Part shown: positions 17,864-25,704 of the stretch, piece by piece
Position numbering within the stretch: position 1 is the first letter of the stretch
Layout: each line of letters starts with the position of its first letter
NCBI GenBank assembly: GCA_963663945.1
Contig: OY760687.1
Coordinates: 186,001 to 250,000, forward strand
Direction of reading: 5' to 3'
Origin: Bin87 sp963663945
Lineage (GTDB): Bacteria; Chloroflexota; Dehalococcoidia; Lucifugimonadales; UBA3495
Length of the DNA stretch: 64,000 nucleotides
Program-made: the position numbers and the translations under genes
Notes under the pieces: model-generated
Database searches by the model: none
The model's input: only the letters and a program-made list of their open reading frames with translations
Told to the model about the DNA's origin: nothing

Positions 17864-19054
17864 ATGCCGCCAAACATCATTCCCGCCGATACCAACGGCA
17901 TCCGAGACAAGGCCGCCATCGTCGGCATCGGCGAGACCGAGTTCTCGTGGAATTCAGGCCGCAGCGAGTTGCAGCTGGCCTCGGAGGCGATCAAGGCGGC
18001 GTGCGACGACGCTGGCATCGCGCCGCAGGACATCGACGGCCTCATCCGCTACGACATGGAGTCGAACCACGAGACCCTGCTGACTCAGTCCCTGGGCATC
18101 AAGAACCTGCGGCACTGGGAGTCGATCTCCTACGGCGGAGGCGCGGGCAACGCCACGGTGGGCCATGCCGCCTCCGCCATCGCCGCCGGCTATGCAAACT
18201 ACGTGGTGTGCTTCCGCGCCGCCAACCTGCGGTCTGGTGTGCGCCTGGGTCGCGCCCGCGGACCGGAGCGGATCGCCGGCGGAGCCGATAGCTTTGCCGT
18301 TCCGTGGGGCAGCATGGCGCCGGCGCACCGGTTCGGCATGTTCGTGCGGCGATACATGCACGAGTACGGCGCCACCAGCCGCCACTTCGGCTGGGTCGCG
18401 GTGACCCTGCGCGAGCACGCCTCCCGGAACCCTCGGGCCCTGCGCCGGGAGCCCATCACCATCGATGACCACCAGAACTCCCGCATGGTGGTGGACCCGC
18501 TGCACGTCCTGGACTTCTGCCAGGAGAACGATGGGGCCGCCGCCGTGGTGCTGACCACGCCGGAGCGCGCCCGGGAGCTGCGCCACTCCGACACTCTGAC
18601 CCTGGTGGAGGCGGCGGCCCAGGGCTCCGGCCCGCGCAACGACGGCATCGTCTACCGCCCGGACCTGGCCGTGGCGGAGTCGGAGCACACCGCCCGCGAC
18701 CTGTGGGCCCGGGCCCGCCTCAGCGCGGCGGATATGGACGCGATGATGTTCTACGACCACTTCACGCCGTTCTGCCTGATCAACCTGGAAACCTACGGGT
18801 TCGTGCCCCGGGGCGAGGCCAAGGATTTTATCGACGGGGGCGCCAACATCCGGTTCGACGGCATGCTGCCCGTGAACACCCACGGTGGCAACCACTCCGA
18901 GGCGTACATCCACGGCCTGACCCACGTGCAGGAGGCGGTGCGGCTGATACGGGGCGACTCCACCGCGCAGCCTCTCCACAAGACCATCAACCGGGTGCTG
19001 TCCTGCAGCAGCGTGGCCCAACTCAGCGGCGCGGTGATCATCCGCCGGGGATAG
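17864..19054 (+). CDS. Thiolase-superfamily protein lacking the nucleophilic Cys (Ltp2-like)
   Basis: 396 residues, SCP2/lipid-transfer type thiolase fold: AAIVGIGETEFS at the N-terminus, CDDAGIAPQDIDGLI, then SYGGGAGNATVGHAASAIAAG where the normal Cys-containing motif would sit, but Gly replaces Cys. NTHGGNHSEAYIHGL near the C-terminus is the conserved His/Gly element. Loss of the Cys together with an adjacent DUF35 protein is the arrangement of the Ltp2-ChsH2 aldolases of steroid side-chain breakdown, so I infer an acyl-CoA retro-aldolase rather than a thiolase. It starts 6 bases after the CoA-transferase stop. Confidence 0.85.
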   Translation: MPPNIIPADTNGIRDKAAIVGIGETEFSWNSGRSELQLASEAIKAACDDAGIAPQDIDGLIRYDMESNHETLLTQSLGIKNLRHWESISYGGGAGNATVGHAASAIAAGYANYVVCFRAANLRSGVRLGRARGPERIAGGADSFAVPWGSMAPAHRFGMFVRRYMHEYGATSRHFGWVAVTLREHASRNPRALRREPITIDDHQNSRMVVDPLHVLDFCQENDGAAAVVLTTPERARELRHSDTLTLVEAAAQGSGPRNDGIVYRPDLAVAESEHTARDLWARARLSAADMDAMMFYDHFTPFCLINLETYGFVPRGEAKDFIDGGANIRFDGMLPVNTHGGNHSEAYIHGLTHVQEAVRLIRGDSTAQPLHKTINRVLSCSSVAQLSGAVIIRRG

Positions 19055-19065
19055 CGAGGACTCCA

Positions 19066-19554
19066 ATGACCCAGCAAAGCGAAGCCGCAGCCAAGTCACC
19101 GCCCATGACCGCGCCCCTGGAGGGCGTGCCGCTGCCCGACCTGGAGCGGGTGCCCGACTACGAGCAGGGATTCTGGGAGGGCTCACGCAACGGCGAGCTT
19201 CGCATCCAACGGTGCGCGGACTGCGGACGGTTCCGGCACCTGCCCACGCCCATGTGTCCGGAGTGCTCGTCGCTGGCGTACGCCTGGACCCAGGTGAGCG
19301 GGCGCGGGTTCGTGTACTCCTTCGTCATCGTGCACCATCCCGTGCACCCGGCGATCCGCGAAAGAGAGCAGACGCCCTACAACATCTGCATGATTGAACT
19401 GGAGGAGCAGGACGGCCTGCGGATTTGCAGCAACGTCCTCCAGGTTGCGCCGGAGGACATCGACATCGGCATGCCGGTTCAGGTCACCTTCGTTCCTGCC
19501 GTGGATGATCCCGAGGTAGTGCTGCCGGTGTTCGTGCCCGCGTCAGGACGATAG
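19066..19554 (+). CDS. DUF35 OB-fold / zinc-ribbon acyl-CoA-associated protein
   Basis: 162 residues. A zinc ribbon is visible at residues 46-64 (RCADCGRF...MCPECSS, two C-x2-C pairs), followed by an OB fold (GRGFVYSFVIVHHP, IGMPVQVTF). DUF35 proteins partner thiolase-like enzymes, as ChsH2 does for Ltp2. The gene lies 11 bases after the Cys-less thiolase; the frame extends far upstream inside that gene, so the start was taken at ATG 19066. The proline-rich first 30 residues are probably flexible. Confidence 0.88.
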   Translation: MTQQSEAAAKSPPMTAPLEGVPLPDLERVPDYEQGFWEGSRNGELRIQRCADCGRFRHLPTPMCPECSSLAYAWTQVSGRGFVYSFVIVHHPVHPAIREREQTPYNICMIELEEQDGLRICSNVLQVAPEDIDIGMPVQVTFVPAVDDPEVVLPVFVPASGR

Positions 19555-19625
19555 ACAAGCAATCCTCTCCTGCGATTCGGAGCGTCACGAGACAAAGATC
19601 ACCAGACCCAAGGAGCGTGAAATCC

Positions 19626-20762
19626 ATGGCCAACGCCTTCGGCAAGATAATCGCCAACGTGGAGCGGCTGCACCGGCTGATGGACGAAGCGGGCGTCTCG
19701 GCCGTGGTCGCCCGCTCGGGCAAGAACTTCACTTACTTGGCCGGCTTCGCCTATCCCGGCACGCTGGCGCGTCACCTGGAGTTCCCCGATTCGCCACGGG
19801 AGGTGCTGCTGGTATGGCCGCGCACGGGCGAGCCGGCGCTGGTGCTCAACTCCTACGCCGCTCCGCTGGCCCGCCGGGACTCGTGGCTGGAGCGCATCGA
19901 GGTCGTGGACGACTACGCAGAGTCGCCCTACGAGCGGGCCGCCGACGTGCTGCGCGACCTGGGGTTGGCCGAGGAGACCATCGGGTTCGAGCAGAGCTAC
20001 GTCAGCGCCAACCGATGGGATGAGATCGGCCGGCTGCTGCCCCGGGCGCGCATCGTGGACAGCACCGAGCTGATGGACCGGGTGCGCTGGATCAAGACGC
20101 CCGAGGAGGTGGCGGCCCTGGAGGCTGGCGCCAAGCTGCTGGACGAGGCCTACCTGGAGGTGCTGCCCACGGTGCGGCCCGGCGACACGGAACGGCTGGT
20201 GCACAGCCGCATCGTCGAGAGCTGCCTGCGGCGGGGCGCCAACTGGGTCCACGGCATCCTGAACTCCAGCCGCAACACCGTGGGCTACGGCGGCGAGAGC
20301 GACCTGGCCTTCGAGGCCGGCGACATCATCCGCAACGACTATGTCGCCTACCTCAACGGCTACCCCGGCCACCAGTCGCGAACCGTCTGCGTGGGCGCGC
20401 CCTCAGACGAGCAGAAGCGCACGTACGAAACCGTCCTGGATATCTACCGCGGCACCATCGACCGGTGCGTCCCCGGCGCGCTCACGGCCGACATCTACCA
20501 CTTCGCCAACGATGCCTTCCACGACGCCGGCTTCGACGGCAACGTGGCCCTGGCCGGCCACGGCGTCGGCGCGTGGTGGCACCAGCAGGAGCCGTACATG
20601 GTGCCGTCCAGCGAGCGGGTGCTGGAGGAGGGCATGGTGGTTGCGCTGGAGCCGCACATCGGTCCCTGCTGGCATCTGCAGGACATGGTCGTGGTCACCG
20701 ATGGCGCGCCCCGGCTGCTGTCGCCGCTGATGAGCACCGACGAGATGCTGGTGGCGGGATGA
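19626..20762 (+). CDS. Peptidase M24-family protein, creatinase-like
   Basis: 378 residues: N-terminal creatinase/prolidase domain (about 1-145), then the pita-bread domain. Of the five metal ligands of prolidases, the first Asp (RNDYVA), the His (GHGVG) and one Glu (ALEPHIG) remain, but the second Asp is replaced (YPGHQSRT) and the last Glu is Gln (HLQDMVVVT). Like creatinase, it may be a metal-independent amidinohydrolase-type enzyme rather than a peptidase. ATG 19626 chosen because GGAG lies 10 bases upstream; a GTG at 19617 is too close. Last gene of the CoA-transferase operon. Confidence 0.82.
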   Translation: MANAFGKIIANVERLHRLMDEAGVSAVVARSGKNFTYLAGFAYPGTLARHLEFPDSPREVLLVWPRTGEPALVLNSYAAPLARRDSWLERIEVVDDYAESPYERAADVLRDLGLAEETIGFEQSYVSANRWDEIGRLLPRARIVDSTELMDRVRWIKTPEEVAALEAGAKLLDEAYLEVLPTVRPGDTERLVHSRIVESCLRRGANWVHGILNSSRNTVGYGGESDLAFEAGDIIRNDYVAYLNGYPGHQSRTVCVGAPSDEQKRTYETVLDIYRGTIDRCVPGALTADIYHFANDAFHDAGFDGNVALAGHGVGAWWHQQEPYMVPSSERVLEEGMVVALEPHIGPCWHLQDMVVVTDGAPRLLSPLMSTDEMLVAG

Positions 20763-21088
20763 GCTGGGGTGCGGCGGCAGTGGTCTGACGATGTCAATAA
20801 GTTCGTATTCGGAGTTTGGAATCTGACCTGTTCTCTATGCTCGAGCAGAGGCAGTTGCGCATGGGGTTATGACAGGAGAATTGGGCACCAACAGCAGCAT
20901 CGATCCGGAGTGCGAGCACCATTATGCAAGGCAAATCCGAAACCTTGGCCAAAATCCCCGTCGTGCGCTACCCTATAAATGGCGCAAGAGCCCAACTGCG
21001 CTGATGTGCGGCATGCGAAAAGTCCGATGTTTGACGCGGTTTCATTGACACTGGTAGAGTGCCGTGACTGGTAGCGGGAGCAGAAACG
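20763..21088. other. Intergenic gap with a weak small ORF
   Basis: A 59-codon frame (20869-21048, starting MTGELGTNSS) has moderate protein character but no clear family or strong ribosome-binding site; I do not annotate it as a gene. A promoter for the next gene is suggested at 21031-21060. Confidence 0.35.
21031..21060 (+). promoter_or_regulatory. Candidate sigma70 promoter
   Basis: TTGACG, 18-base spacer, TAGAGT. It would place transcription start near 21067, ahead of the GGGAG site (21076-21080) and the TTG start at 21089. Confidence 0.5.
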
Positions 21089-21748
21089 TTGAACCGAGTA
21101 CCATTGGTGAGAGATCGAGAACTCGCCACGCCGGCATTTGTACGGGACTTGCGTGCTTTTCTCAATTTGGGGTCCGAAGTCCTGCTCACGGTTTCCCAAA
21201 TCGGAGACAGTGCCGATGGGTTTGCCGGGTCTGAGCAATTCTTGACCCTAAGCGAGACTTCGGGTGTTTCGTTGAACGAAGCACGAGGCGCACTCCGCGT
21301 CGCAGAATATTTGTACAATCGTGTCACGGAATTAGGCGTCGACGCCGCAACTGCCGCGGATGAAATCTCTTTCATCGGTTCAACGATACAGGATCCTGTG
21401 GAAGTCTCCGACAATCAAAGAAAAGCGATAGCGACCATCTTATCGTACAAGGACGCTTATGAGAGGTCGTCTGCGGTAAGCAAAGCCTTAAGGGAAGGTC
21501 CGCATTTTACAGGGTTTAGCGGAACGTGGACTGTCAAATACATCCCGATCCGGGGCGGAGAAGTAGTGCGTGTGCCGGTCTTGGCATTGAGCGTAGCCTG
21601 GCACGATGGAGCAGGCAACAGCCACGAAGCGTTCGTTCAGTTGTCGGTACAGGACTGGGAGGCACTCAAGAGCGAGGTGGAGAACCTCACCAACAAGCAG
21701 GGTACAGGGCAAGATCTGTCGGACTCCGACGTTTCATCAGTTAGTTAA
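21089..21748 (+). CDS. Hypothetical protein of AT-rich island
   Basis: 219 residues, soluble, no signal peptide. The N-terminal 100 residues look helical (FVRDLRAFLNLGSEVLLTVSQ, RVAEYLYNRVTELGVD), the rest mixed alpha/beta (TWTVKYIPIRGGEVVRVPVLALSVAW). TTG start, chosen because GGGAG lies 8 bases upstream and no ATG is near. Composition is AT-richer than the host average. It opens a small island with the broken gene at 21779 and the membrane protein at 21988. I do not recognise the family. Confidence 0.6.
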   Translation: MNRVPLVRDRELATPAFVRDLRAFLNLGSEVLLTVSQIGDSADGFAGSEQFLTLSETSGVSLNEARGALRVAEYLYNRVTELGVDAATAADEISFIGSTIQDPVEVSDNQRKAIATILSYKDAYERSSAVSKALREGPHFTGFSGTWTVKYIPIRGGEVVRVPVLALSVAWHDGAGNSHEAFVQLSVQDWEALKSEVENLTNKQGTGQDLSDSDVSSVS

Positions 21749-21778
21749 CAGCATTGTTGTGCGTTAGTGGGCGAGATC

Positions 21779-21985
21779 ATGCAGATCGAATTCATCATCA
21801 GCGTGCTCTAGCTAGGGCTTTCACTGGCTTCGCTGGTAGTGTCAATCGTTGCTATATTGCAAGGCCGCCATGTTGTCGACACTGGTTCATCACAGCTCGA
21901 AGCCAACGCCCGAGAGTACAATCGACAAGCAGAACAAGTCAGTGGATTGATCGAAGCCGTGAAGGCACTCGCCAAGAGGAGATGA
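21779..21985 (+). pseudogene. Small membrane protein gene interrupted by an in-frame TAG
   Basis: Reading from ATG 21779, codons 1-10 encode MQIEFIISVL, codon 11 is TAG (21809-21811), and the same frame then continues with a hydrophobic stretch (LGLSLASLVVSIVAILQG) and a helical tail ending ALAKRR at TGA 21983-21985. Both sides read as one membrane-anchored protein of 68 codons with a coherent transmembrane segment, so this is either a point-mutated gene, a sequencing error or a recoded stop. Its stop overlaps the first ATG of the next frame as ATGA, suggesting translational coupling. Confidence 0.55.
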
Positions 21986-21987
21986 CG

Positions 21988-22488
21988 ATGTCTATCGTAG
22001 GGATCATATCTGCCGCAGTTGGTGTCGCGGCCGTGGTGATTGCGGCGGTTCTAGTGATTGCTAGGATCCGCTCACAAAGGCGATTCGACAATGCGATTGA
22101 GGGCACCCAACGTTCTCAAGAAAAGTTTGATGTACTCTTAAACACGTTGTCCGAAGTTATAACTGAGATCGCCCATAAGACGGAAAATCCCGCTAGATTT
22201 CCTGTTCGAGACAGGCCTATCTTCATCAGCCATTCGGTTTCCCACGCCGATTATGAGTGCATACGACATCTGTATGGATCGTCCGAGCCAACCGGTACTC
22301 TGTTTGGGACGCCCTGGGCCCATGACTACTACCTAGTCCCGGAGAGCATATATTGGGTAAACATCGATCAACACGAAGACGACGATTGGATCGGAGCTCC
22401 CTACAGAGGGCTGGGGAACACGCGTGCTGCGATTTCGGAAGGCGCTGCTGATCGCCGCTACGGTTTGCCCAAAGCGACCGCTCAATGA
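21988..22488 (+). CDS. Single-span membrane protein, unknown
   Basis: 166 residues: a transmembrane segment in the first 30 (IISAAVGVAAVVIAAVLVIA), a basic stop-transfer (RIRSQRRF), a helical linker (residues 40-65) and a soluble part starting RPIFISHSVSHADY, which resembles the first strand of TIR-type domains (FISHS) but does not continue as one. AAGAGGA lies 7-8 bases before ATG 21988; ATG 21982 is possible and overlaps the previous stop. AT-rich composition and orphan status suggest an acquired gene. Confidence 0.55.
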   Translation: MSIVGIISAAVGVAAVVIAAVLVIARIRSQRRFDNAIEGTQRSQEKFDVLLNTLSEVITEIAHKTENPARFPVRDRPIFISHSVSHADYECIRHLYGSSEPTGTLFGTPWAHDYYLVPESIYWVNIDQHEDDDWIGAPYRGLGNTRAAISEGAADRRYGLPKATAQ

Positions 22489-22974
22489 TGGAGCGATCAG
22501 CAAGCAGCAATCATGAGTACTGAACTTTGCTATGTCTATACATCCTGTCCTTGGCTATTCCGGCCGACCAGACCGCCATCGAAAACACGAACAAATCGTC
22601 CTCGCCATCCCGATCGGGCTCAGATGGGGCCGCGTAAATCTTCACTAAAGGCATAATCGCGTACGGTGCCCGTGTATTTTGTGAGCCGCAGCATAATGAT
22701 TTGGTTCTTGTCTACGCGGCGATCCTCACATCGCGCAGTCAAACCTCCGAGAATTTTGCGGCCAGAAGTCCTTGAGCCAATTGCGCCGAGCGCACCGCAG
22801 TTGCAGGCTCTCGATGCCGTTGTTGCCACCGTCGCCTCGTTGGCTGACGCGATTCATTTCGAGTAGATGGATCAGGACTTCAATGCGACATCAGGCACGC
22901 CGGCCATTCTGCTGGCCAATACCGGCACACTAATTTTGGCGGTACGACGCGGGCAGGTTGATGCCAGCGTTCCC
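22489..22974. other. Intergenic gap, gene content unclear
   Basis: Two short frames overlap on opposite strands (22666-22866 +, ending QALDAVVATVASLADAIHFE; 22620-22829 -, with KNQIIMLRLTKYTGTVRDYA). Each has a protein-like piece, but neither has a convincing start, so this may be remnant material of the AT-rich island. Nothing else is seen. Confidence 0.35.
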
Positions 22975-23787
22975 CTACCCCTCCACCTCTGCCAAAAACC
23001 CCAGCACGCGCTTGGTGTATTTCTCCGGCTCCTCGCTGTGGGGGCGGACCTCGGCCCAGCGGCAGTTGGGGACCAGGCGGTGGACGGCTTCGGCCAGGCC
23101 GCGGGGGTGCACGTCGTTGTTGCCCGGCATGACCATGGCGGGCACGGACACGCTTTTCAGCGCCTTTTCGGTCATGCCCAGGGTCTTGTAGGGGCCGTCG
23201 AAGAGGGCGTGGATGGTGTCGCGCATCACCTGGATGAAGTCCTCGGTGTTCATGGATTCCAGGTTCTTGCGGTAGTCGGCGTCGGTCTGGGCCAGCTCGG
23301 GGCTGAAGGGCGAAAAGCGGTCGTCGGGGTCGAAGGCGTCCACGATCGCCGCGATGCCGTGGTTCTCGGCCCAGTCCATGCTCTTGAACAGCTTGGCCGC
23401 CAGGTAGGCGTCGCAAATGGTGCCGCCGGCGATGTTGGAGGGGAAGATGGCGCGCACGCGCTCCGGACGGCGCACGGCGCAGCCCAGGGAGATGGCCGCC
23501 CCAAATGATCCGCCGCCGAGATAGGCCTGCTCGATGCCCAGAGTGTCCATCAGGCCGAACACGTCGTCGCACACCATGTCCCACGTCTGCACCACCATGG
23601 GGCTGCGGGACTGTCCGCCAAAGCGGCGGTCGGACACCACCACCCGGTGCTCCTGGGACAGCGCTTCAATAACCGGCTGGTAGCTGCTGGCAACGCCCTG
23701 CAATCCGCCCGGCGAAAGGATGATCGGCGGTCCGCTGCCCGTCTCTTCGTAATAAATCTCGGCTCCGTTCACCTTAGCAGTGGCCAT
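22975..23787 (-). CDS. Alpha/beta hydrolase
   Basis: 270 residues. Catalytic elements in order: oxyanion strand region (PPIILSPGGLQG), nucleophile elbow GGGSFGAA (Ser), an acid in PGNNDVHP (Asp), and a C-terminal His in RPHSEEP. No signal peptide. Start at ATG 23787, 7 bases after GGGAGG; the frame runs further upstream without a site. Substrate not predictable (ester, lactone or C-C bond). It stands alone on this strand. Confidence 0.88.
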   Translation of the reverse strand: MATAKVNGAEIYYEETGSGPPIILSPGGLQGVASSYQPVIEALSQEHRVVVSDRRFGGQSRSPMVVQTWDMVCDDVFGLMDTLGIEQAYLGGGSFGAAISLGCAVRRPERVRAIFPSNIAGGTICDAYLAAKLFKSMDWAENHGIAAIVDAFDPDDRFSPFSPELAQTDADYRKNLESMNTEDFIQVMRDTIHALFDGPYKTLGMTEKALKSVSVPAMVMPGNNDVHPRGLAEAVHRLVPNCRWAEVRPHSEEPEKYTKRVLGFLAEVEG

Positions 23788-23939
23788 CATCCCACCTCCC
23801 GGCGGTCGTCCCTGCACGCTTGCAGGCGGTGTCACAGGTTCTGATCCTGCGCGAAGTATAGACGCGGCCGGCGGCACCGGCAACGCGCCGGTCAATTCGC
23901 AATTGACCACAGTTGAGGCGCACTTCCCACACGCGGATC

Positions 23940-24035
23940 GTCATACCGGCGAAAGCCGGCATCCAGTGGATCCTCCGCCCACTCACGTTGGCCGGTACAC
24001 CAGGCTTTCTGGATTCCTGCTTCCGCAGGAATGAC
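23940..24035. repeat. Pair of inverted REP-type palindromes
   Basis: GTCATACCGGCGAAAGCCGG (from 23940) and, 40 bases on, GGATTCCTGCTTCCGCAGGA (24011-24030) in the opposite sense. Same family as those at 14051, 39668 and 51635. Located between divergent hydrolase and transporter genes. Confidence 0.8.
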
Positions 24036-24130
24036 GTCTTTCCGCCCAGGACATCCTTTCACCCCGAACAGTTACCTCAAGGCTCGGCTTCTTGTCCCGG
24101 CGGCGGCGGTCTGATACAAGTGTCAGGCGC

Positions 24131-25456
24131 ATGGCGTCCTCCCTTTCGGCTCTCCTCAACTGGCGACCCAACACCCCCTTCTACTACGGCTGGCTGGTGC
24201 TCGGGCTCTCGGGCACCGGGGCTTTCGTGGCCACCGCGGTGGCGGGCGTGGTGCTGGGCGGCGTGCAGAGCTTCATCCTCGAGGACACCCTGTGGCCCCG
24301 CACCAGCATCGGGCTGGCGTCCAGTTGCGGCGTGTGGCTGTCGGGGGTCTTCGCGCCATTCGCCGGACGGCTGGCCGACCGGTATGGGCCCCGGTGGCTG
24401 ATGCCCGTTGGGGTGATCGTCCTGGGCGTGTCCATGGTGTCCATCGGCGGGGTGCACACGGCGTGGCAATTCTTCATCGCCGCGGTGATTGGTCGAGCCA
24501 TCAGCCAGCCCTTCCTGATCGGCGTGGTGCCACGGACCATGGCGGTGAACTTCTTCAACCGCCGCCGCAACATCGCGCTGGCGCTGACCGGCATCTACCG
24601 TCCCATAAGCGGGGCGCTGATCATCCAGGCGTTCGCGCTGATCACCCTGCTGGCCGACTGGCGGACGGCTTTCCGGCTCCTCGGGTTCTTCAGCCTGTTC
24701 CTGGCCATCCCCATGATCATCATCATGCGCCGGCGGCCGGAGGACATCGGGCTGCTGCCCGACGGGGCCCGCGCCCCGGCGGCGGGATCATCCGGCTCCG
24801 GCGCGACGCAACGTGCCGGGCGTGGGTCGGCCGCTGCGCCGGCGACCGAGGCCAGTTGGACTTCGCGGGAGGCCATGCGGACCAAGGCCTTCTGGATGGT
24901 GTCGATGGTCGCTTTTCTGAACGTGACCGGCAGTTCCGGCCTGGGGTTCAGCCTGGTGCCCTACCTGCACGAGTTCGCGGGATTGAGCACGCCGCAGGCG
25001 GCGGGTGTGCTCAGCGTGAGCACGTTCCTGGCACTGAGCAGCCTGGTGTGGGGACAGGTGGCGGGCAAGGTCACGCCGCGCTGGTGCATCGTCGCGGCCA
25101 TGGCGGTGTCAACGCTGGCGACACTGGCGCTGCTGCAGGTCAATTCGCTGGCGGCGGCGTACGCCTACGGGGTGTTCTGGGGGCTGTTCCACAGCGCGCT
25201 CGAGGTGCTGATGTACATGGTGCTGGCGGACTATTTCGGCCGCAACTCCTACGGCGCCATCGCCGGCGCCATGCGGCCCTTCGAGGCCGGCGGGTTGGGG
25301 TTGGGGCAGATCGTGGGGCCCGTGGTGTACGACCTGACGGGCAGCTACACCATCCTGATCCTGTTCTCGGCAGTTGCCCAGGGGTGCGGAATGCTCCTGA
25401 TGGCGGTGACGCGGCGTCCGGAGCGACCGGCGGCGCTGGCGGTGGAAGCGGCGTAG
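24131..25456 (+). CDS. MFS transporter (12-span, OFA/MCT-like)
   Basis: 441 residues with about twelve hydrophobic segments. The loop 2-3 motif GRLADRYGPRW is the MFS signature; a hydrophilic, Ala/Gly/Ser-rich central loop near residue 210-235 divides two halves. The N-terminal sequence FYYGWLVLGLSGTGAF resembles oxalate/formate and monocarboxylate antiporters, so a carboxylate substrate is a guess. ATG 24131 is chosen; the frame is open to 24092 and no strong site decides the start. Confidence 0.85.
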   Translation: MASSLSALLNWRPNTPFYYGWLVLGLSGTGAFVATAVAGVVLGGVQSFILEDTLWPRTSIGLASSCGVWLSGVFAPFAGRLADRYGPRWLMPVGVIVLGVSMVSIGGVHTAWQFFIAAVIGRAISQPFLIGVVPRTMAVNFFNRRRNIALALTGIYRPISGALIIQAFALITLLADWRTAFRLLGFFSLFLAIPMIIIMRRRPEDIGLLPDGARAPAAGSSGSGATQRAGRGSAAAPATEASWTSREAMRTKAFWMVSMVAFLNVTGSSGLGFSLVPYLHEFAGLSTPQAAGVLSVSTFLALSSLVWGQVAGKVTPRWCIVAAMAVSTLATLALLQVNSLAAAYAYGVFWGLFHSALEVLMYMVLADYFGRNSYGAIAGAMRPFEAGGLGLGQIVGPVVYDLTGSYTILILFSAVAQGCGMLLMAVTRRPERPAALAVEAA

Positions 25457-25704
25457 GCAGGCCGCGCTGCGGGATACTGGCCGCCGTGGGCCGCCCGCAG
25501 GTGAAGCGATCCTTGTCCAATGCGCCGGCCAACACCCCGCCCGGGCGGTTTTGGCTGCGCCGGTGGTTTGCGATGGTCTCGCTTGCGCGTTCCCGCGGCA
25601 GGTGGCTGGTTCCGCACCGGGCAACGGTGGTTCGAATGTAGACCGGCTACCACAGATGAGTGCTCCGGGGATTTCGGGGAGCGATCAATTTCTCGTCTAC
25701 CAGG
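25457..25704. other. Short gap between convergent transporter genes
   Basis: No gene recognised; no strong terminator with a T-run is visible. Confidence 0.4.

Noticed and set aside
21988..22488. TIR domain suggested by RPIFISHSVSHADY
   Set aside because: Only the first strand resembles TIR; the following helix, BB-loop and catalytic Glu region are absent, so I kept the protein as unknown.
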